Source: Deltaproteobacteria bacterium | GTDB lineage: Bacteria; Desulfobacterota; Binatia; Binatales; Binataceae | Assembly: GCA_021780585.1 (NCBI GenBank) | Contig: JAJXYM010000235.1 | Coordinates: forward strand, 1 to 12,087 | DNA length: 12,087 nucleotides | Direction: 5' to 3' | Shown: positions 10,107 to 12,087 of the stretch, in pieces | Layout: each line of letters opens with the position of its first letter | How positions within the stretch are numbered: the stretch's first letter is position 1 | The notes under the pieces: model-generated | What the model was told of the DNA's origin: nothing | What the model saw: only the letters and a program-made list of their open reading frames with translations | Databases searched by the model: none | Translations under genes and position numbers: made by a program

Positions 10107-11885
10107 ATGCTGCTCACGTCCGGCGTCGCGCGCGAATCCTGGCTCGAAATAATCGACGGCTCCGCGCCGCTTCTGCTGATCGCTCCGCACGGCGGACGCG
10201 CGGGAGCGGCGGCCCGCGCCACGCTCCATCCCAAGGTCAATGATCTCGAGACCGCGGCCATTGCGCGCGAGCTGGCGCGCCGGCTCGACGCCTGCGCGCT
10301 AATCAACTCCGCGATGGATCGCAACGACCTCGATTGCAACCGGCTGGCGCAGTTGACCGCGCGCGCGCCCTGGATGCTCGACCTGATCGCCGAGCGGGTG
10401 GAACATATCGCCGATCGCCGCGGCCGCGCGATCGTGCTGCTGATTCACGGCTGGAACGTGATCGAGCCGCGCGTCGATTTCGGCCTCGGCCTGCGCGAGC
10501 GCGGCGGCCAGCTCCATCCGCCGGCCGGCGCGCATGTGAGCGCCAGCGACGAATTCATCAATGGCCCCGTCAGCGCGCTGGCCACGCGCCTGCGCGACGC
10601 CGGGATCGCCGCGACGTTCGGCATGCGCTATCCGGGCGGCGCACGGCAAAATTTGCTGCAGCTCTTCACCGCGCGCCACAGCCATAGCGATCTACCGGCG
10701 GTGAAGCGGCTGGCGGCGCTGGCGCGCGCGAACGCGATCGACGCGCTGCAGCTCGAAATGTCGGTCGCGGTGCGATTACCCGGTCCGCTGCGCGCGCGCG
10801 GCCTCGACGCGATCATCGAGACTTTTCGTCCCGTCGCGACGGATCAACGCCATGGCCCGGCGCTCGACGCCGCAACCACGGACGGCGCTCGCGGCGGCCG
10901 CGTCGTGATTCGTCACGCGGAGCCTGCCGCGCCGCCAGCGGCGACTCCCGGCGAAACGCACGCGAACGGCGCCGCGCCGGGTTCCACGCCAATCCGCTTC
11001 GGCGTTGAATTTTACGATCGCGCGGCCGGCCTCGGCGCAATCGCCAGCTTCGATCTCGGGGATGGCGGTGCGGGCGGGCGAATTATGGCGCTCTTCGACC
11101 GCTGCCACGCGGCGCTGTTTACCGCCGAAGGACGGCCAACCCGTCACGCCGGAACGATCACGCTCGGACCGCTGCGATTAGCGCTCGACGGCGGCCGCGG
11201 AACCTTGGCCTTTCGCGGACCCGCCGTCGTCGTCGCTGACGGCGCGGCCTACCTGAGCGTCGAAAACGCGATCGCCGGCGGCTCGCTCGATCATGCGATG
11301 ACCCTTGAGGCCACGCTCGAATTCGATCGCGACCCGGACCTGGAAAGCGCGTCCGCCGCGTTCGGACGACTCGTCGGCGAGATCGTGATCGCCGGACGGC
11401 GCCGCCGGCTCGACGCGGTCGCGCGCATCGGCGCCTCGCTCACCGGCTTCGGCGCGGCGCGCTTCGAGACGCGCCGGACGCTCTGGGCGTGCTGCGATCG
11501 CGCGGCGCCGTATGCCGCGGTCGAAGTCTGCGAAATCGTCACGACCGACCGCGACGCCCACCGCACGGCGCGGATCCTCACGCCCGGCGCCGGATGGCGC
11601 GATTGCGCGCCAGGCCCAATCGAGCTCGATTCCGCAGCGCCCGCCGCGGCGCCCAGCCGAATCACGACGACGCTCACGCCCGCCGCGCACGCCAGCGCGC
11701 CGCTCGCCGCAAGCGTGGATCATTTCATGACGCTGTCGCGTCCCGGACCCGACGGCGTGCGGATCCACACGACGCTGGGCTTTGCGAGTTTTCGGATCGG
11801 CGCGGCGGCCGGCTCCGGGATGTTCGAATCTTCGCGGATCGCCGGGCGTCCCGCCCCTGACGCGGGCCTTACCCGCAAAAGCTGA
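10107..11885 (+). CDS. N-formylglutamate amidohydrolase-like protein with beta-rich C-terminal domain
   Basis: This 592-residue protein has two parts. Residues about 10-245 resemble the N-formylglutamate amidohydrolase (FGase) family of zinc hydrolases: LLLIAPHGGR (22-31), VNDLETA (44-50), DRNDLDCNRL (71-80), LLIHGWN (111-117) and LQLEMS (214-219), with H28, D46, H113 and E217 as likely metal or catalytic residues. Residues 245-295 are a proline/alanine-rich linker. Residues about 295-580 are rich in beta strands, with EFYDRAAGLGAIASFDLGD near the start and GSGMFESSR (569-577) at the end. That layout recalls the lipocalin-like hydroxyneurosporene synthase/AttH type of fold, an impression only. 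FGase family members are normally about 250-300 residues, so the extra domain is unusual. It starts 6 nt after pcs. The substrate is unknown; an amide or N-acyl compound is the obvious guess. Confidence 0.7.
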   Translation: MLLTSGVARESWLEIIDGSAPLLLIAPHGGRAGAAARATLHPKVNDLETAAIARELARRLDACALINSAMDRNDLDCNRLAQLTARAPWMLDLIAERVEHIADRRGRAIVLLIHGWNVIEPRVDFGLGLRERGGQLHPPAGAHVSASDEFINGPVSALATRLRDAGIAATFGMRYPGGARQNLLQLFTARHSHSDLPAVKRLAALARANAIDALQLEMSVAVRLPGPLRARGLDAIIETFRPVATDQRHGPALDAATTDGARGGRVVIRHAEPAAPPAATPGETHANGAAPGSTPIRFGVEFYDRAAGLGAIASFDLGDGGAGGRIMALFDRCHAALFTAEGRPTRHAGTITLGPLRLALDGGRGTLAFRGPAVVVADGAAYLSVENAIAGGSLDHAMTLEATLEFDRDPDLESASAAFGRLVGEIVIAGRRRRLDAVARIGASLTGFGAARFETRRTLWACCDRAAPYAAVEVCEIVTTDRDAHRTARILTPGAGWRDCAPGPIELDSAAPAAAPSRITTTLTPAAHASAPLAASVDHFMTLSRPGPDGVRIHTTLGFASFRIGAAAGSGMFESSRIAGRPAPDAGLTRKS

Positions 11886-11909
11886 AGGAAATTCCGTTCG
11901 GCGCGCGCG

Positions 11910-12087
11910 TTACAACACCGCCGCCGCGGTCTCGCCGGCGGCGCGGGACGGCAGCGCCCGCTCGATCAGACGCGCGAGTTCGTGAAAACTTTTCGCCAGT
12001 GGAGCGTCGGCGTATTCGCGGATAAAGATCACGCCGCGATCGCAGCATTCGGCCAGACGCGAGTCGAACGGCAGCCGCGCTAGCGTC
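11910..12087 (-). CDS. C-terminal end of an Mrp/MinD-like P-loop ATPase (partial)
   Basis: On the - strand an open frame enters at the right edge and stops at TAA (11910-11912), giving the last 58 residues. It contains LARLPFDSRLAECCDRGVIF and REYADAPLAKSFHELARLIE. This resembles the end of Mrp/MinD-type ATPases (including the ferredoxin-fused forms), where a strand 'G-x-I-P-x-D-x-R-I-A-x-x-C-D-x-G' is followed by 'P-x-S-P-x-A' and a final helix. Walker motifs would lie outside the window. It converges on the FGase-like gene with 24 nt between the stops and no clear terminator, so it is a separate unit unrelated to the lipid genes by direction. Confidence 0.65.
   Translation of the reverse strand, partial: TLARLPFDSRLAECCDRGVIFIREYADAPLAKSFHELARLIERALPSRAAGETAAAVL

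Noticed and set aside
11862..11876. Stem GCGGG/CCCGC with loop CCTTA near the end of the last + strand gene
   Set aside because: It lies inside the coding sequence and is followed by AAAA on the + strand; on the - strand the T-run precedes the stem, so it fits an intrinsic terminator for neither gene.

Overview
The window is GC-rich and gene-dense. Eight complete genes run left to right on the + strand with almost no spacing, and the 3' end of one gene enters from the right on the - strand. GC-rich codons dominate, GTG starts are used, and CGATCG/GCGATCG words recur. The FAR-AMP ligase-ACP-acyltransferase megaenzyme is known from myxobacterial ether-lipid synthesis. Together this suggests a soil or groundwater bacterium of a deltaproteobacteria-like lineage (Myxococcota, Desulfobacterota or Binatota-like). 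The lineage guess is low confidence; no rRNA or other marker gene is present. I see no tRNA, CRISPR array, insertion sequence or phage gene.

Layout: 1-263 is a leader with a plausible promoter and no convincing gene. Then come a TetR-family regulator (264-965), a HAD-IB phosphatase (967-1794), a LarA-superfamily (nickel-pincer lactate racemase-like) protein (1781-3421) and a 1472-residue ElbD-type enzyme (3411-7829). ElbD joins an alcohol-forming fatty acyl-CoA reductase, an AMP-dependent acyl ligase, an acyl carrier domain and a PlsC-type acyltransferase. HAD/LarA overlap by 14 nt and LarA/ElbD by 11 nt, so these three are almost certainly co-translated. Downstream follow an exported zinc phospholipase C / S1-P1 nuclease superfamily protein (7847-8704), a dual-specificity-type phosphatase (8738-9352), a phosphatidylcholine synthase-like CDP-alcohol phosphotransferase (9357-10100), and an N-formylglutamate-amidohydrolase-like protein with a long beta-rich C-terminal extension (10107-11885). 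The converging - strand gene (11910 to beyond the right edge) ends like an Mrp/MinD-type P-loop ATPase.

The common theme is membrane lipid building and remodelling. The ElbD-type enzyme activates fatty acids, reduces them to fatty alcohols and can acylate a glycerol backbone. The HAD and LarA-like proteins are fixed to it by gene overlap and probably act on intermediates. The phospholipase-C-like protein could act on phospholipid head groups outside the cytoplasm, and the Pcs-like enzyme would put a head group on CDP-diacylglycerol. The dual-specificity phosphatase next to it recalls PTPMT1, a lipid-phosphate phosphatase. The TetR regulator probably controls the set. Two perfect palindromes (12 and 14 bp, centres 17 bp apart) sit exactly at the TetR/HAD junction and are the best operator candidates in the window.

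Most notable for follow-up: the LarA-like protein keeps the pincer-lysine and nickel-histidine positions but seems to lack one catalytic histidine and the carboxylate-binding arginine of lactate racemase. Other points are the twin palindromes, the co-localised ether-lipid and head-group genes, and the two-domain final gene.
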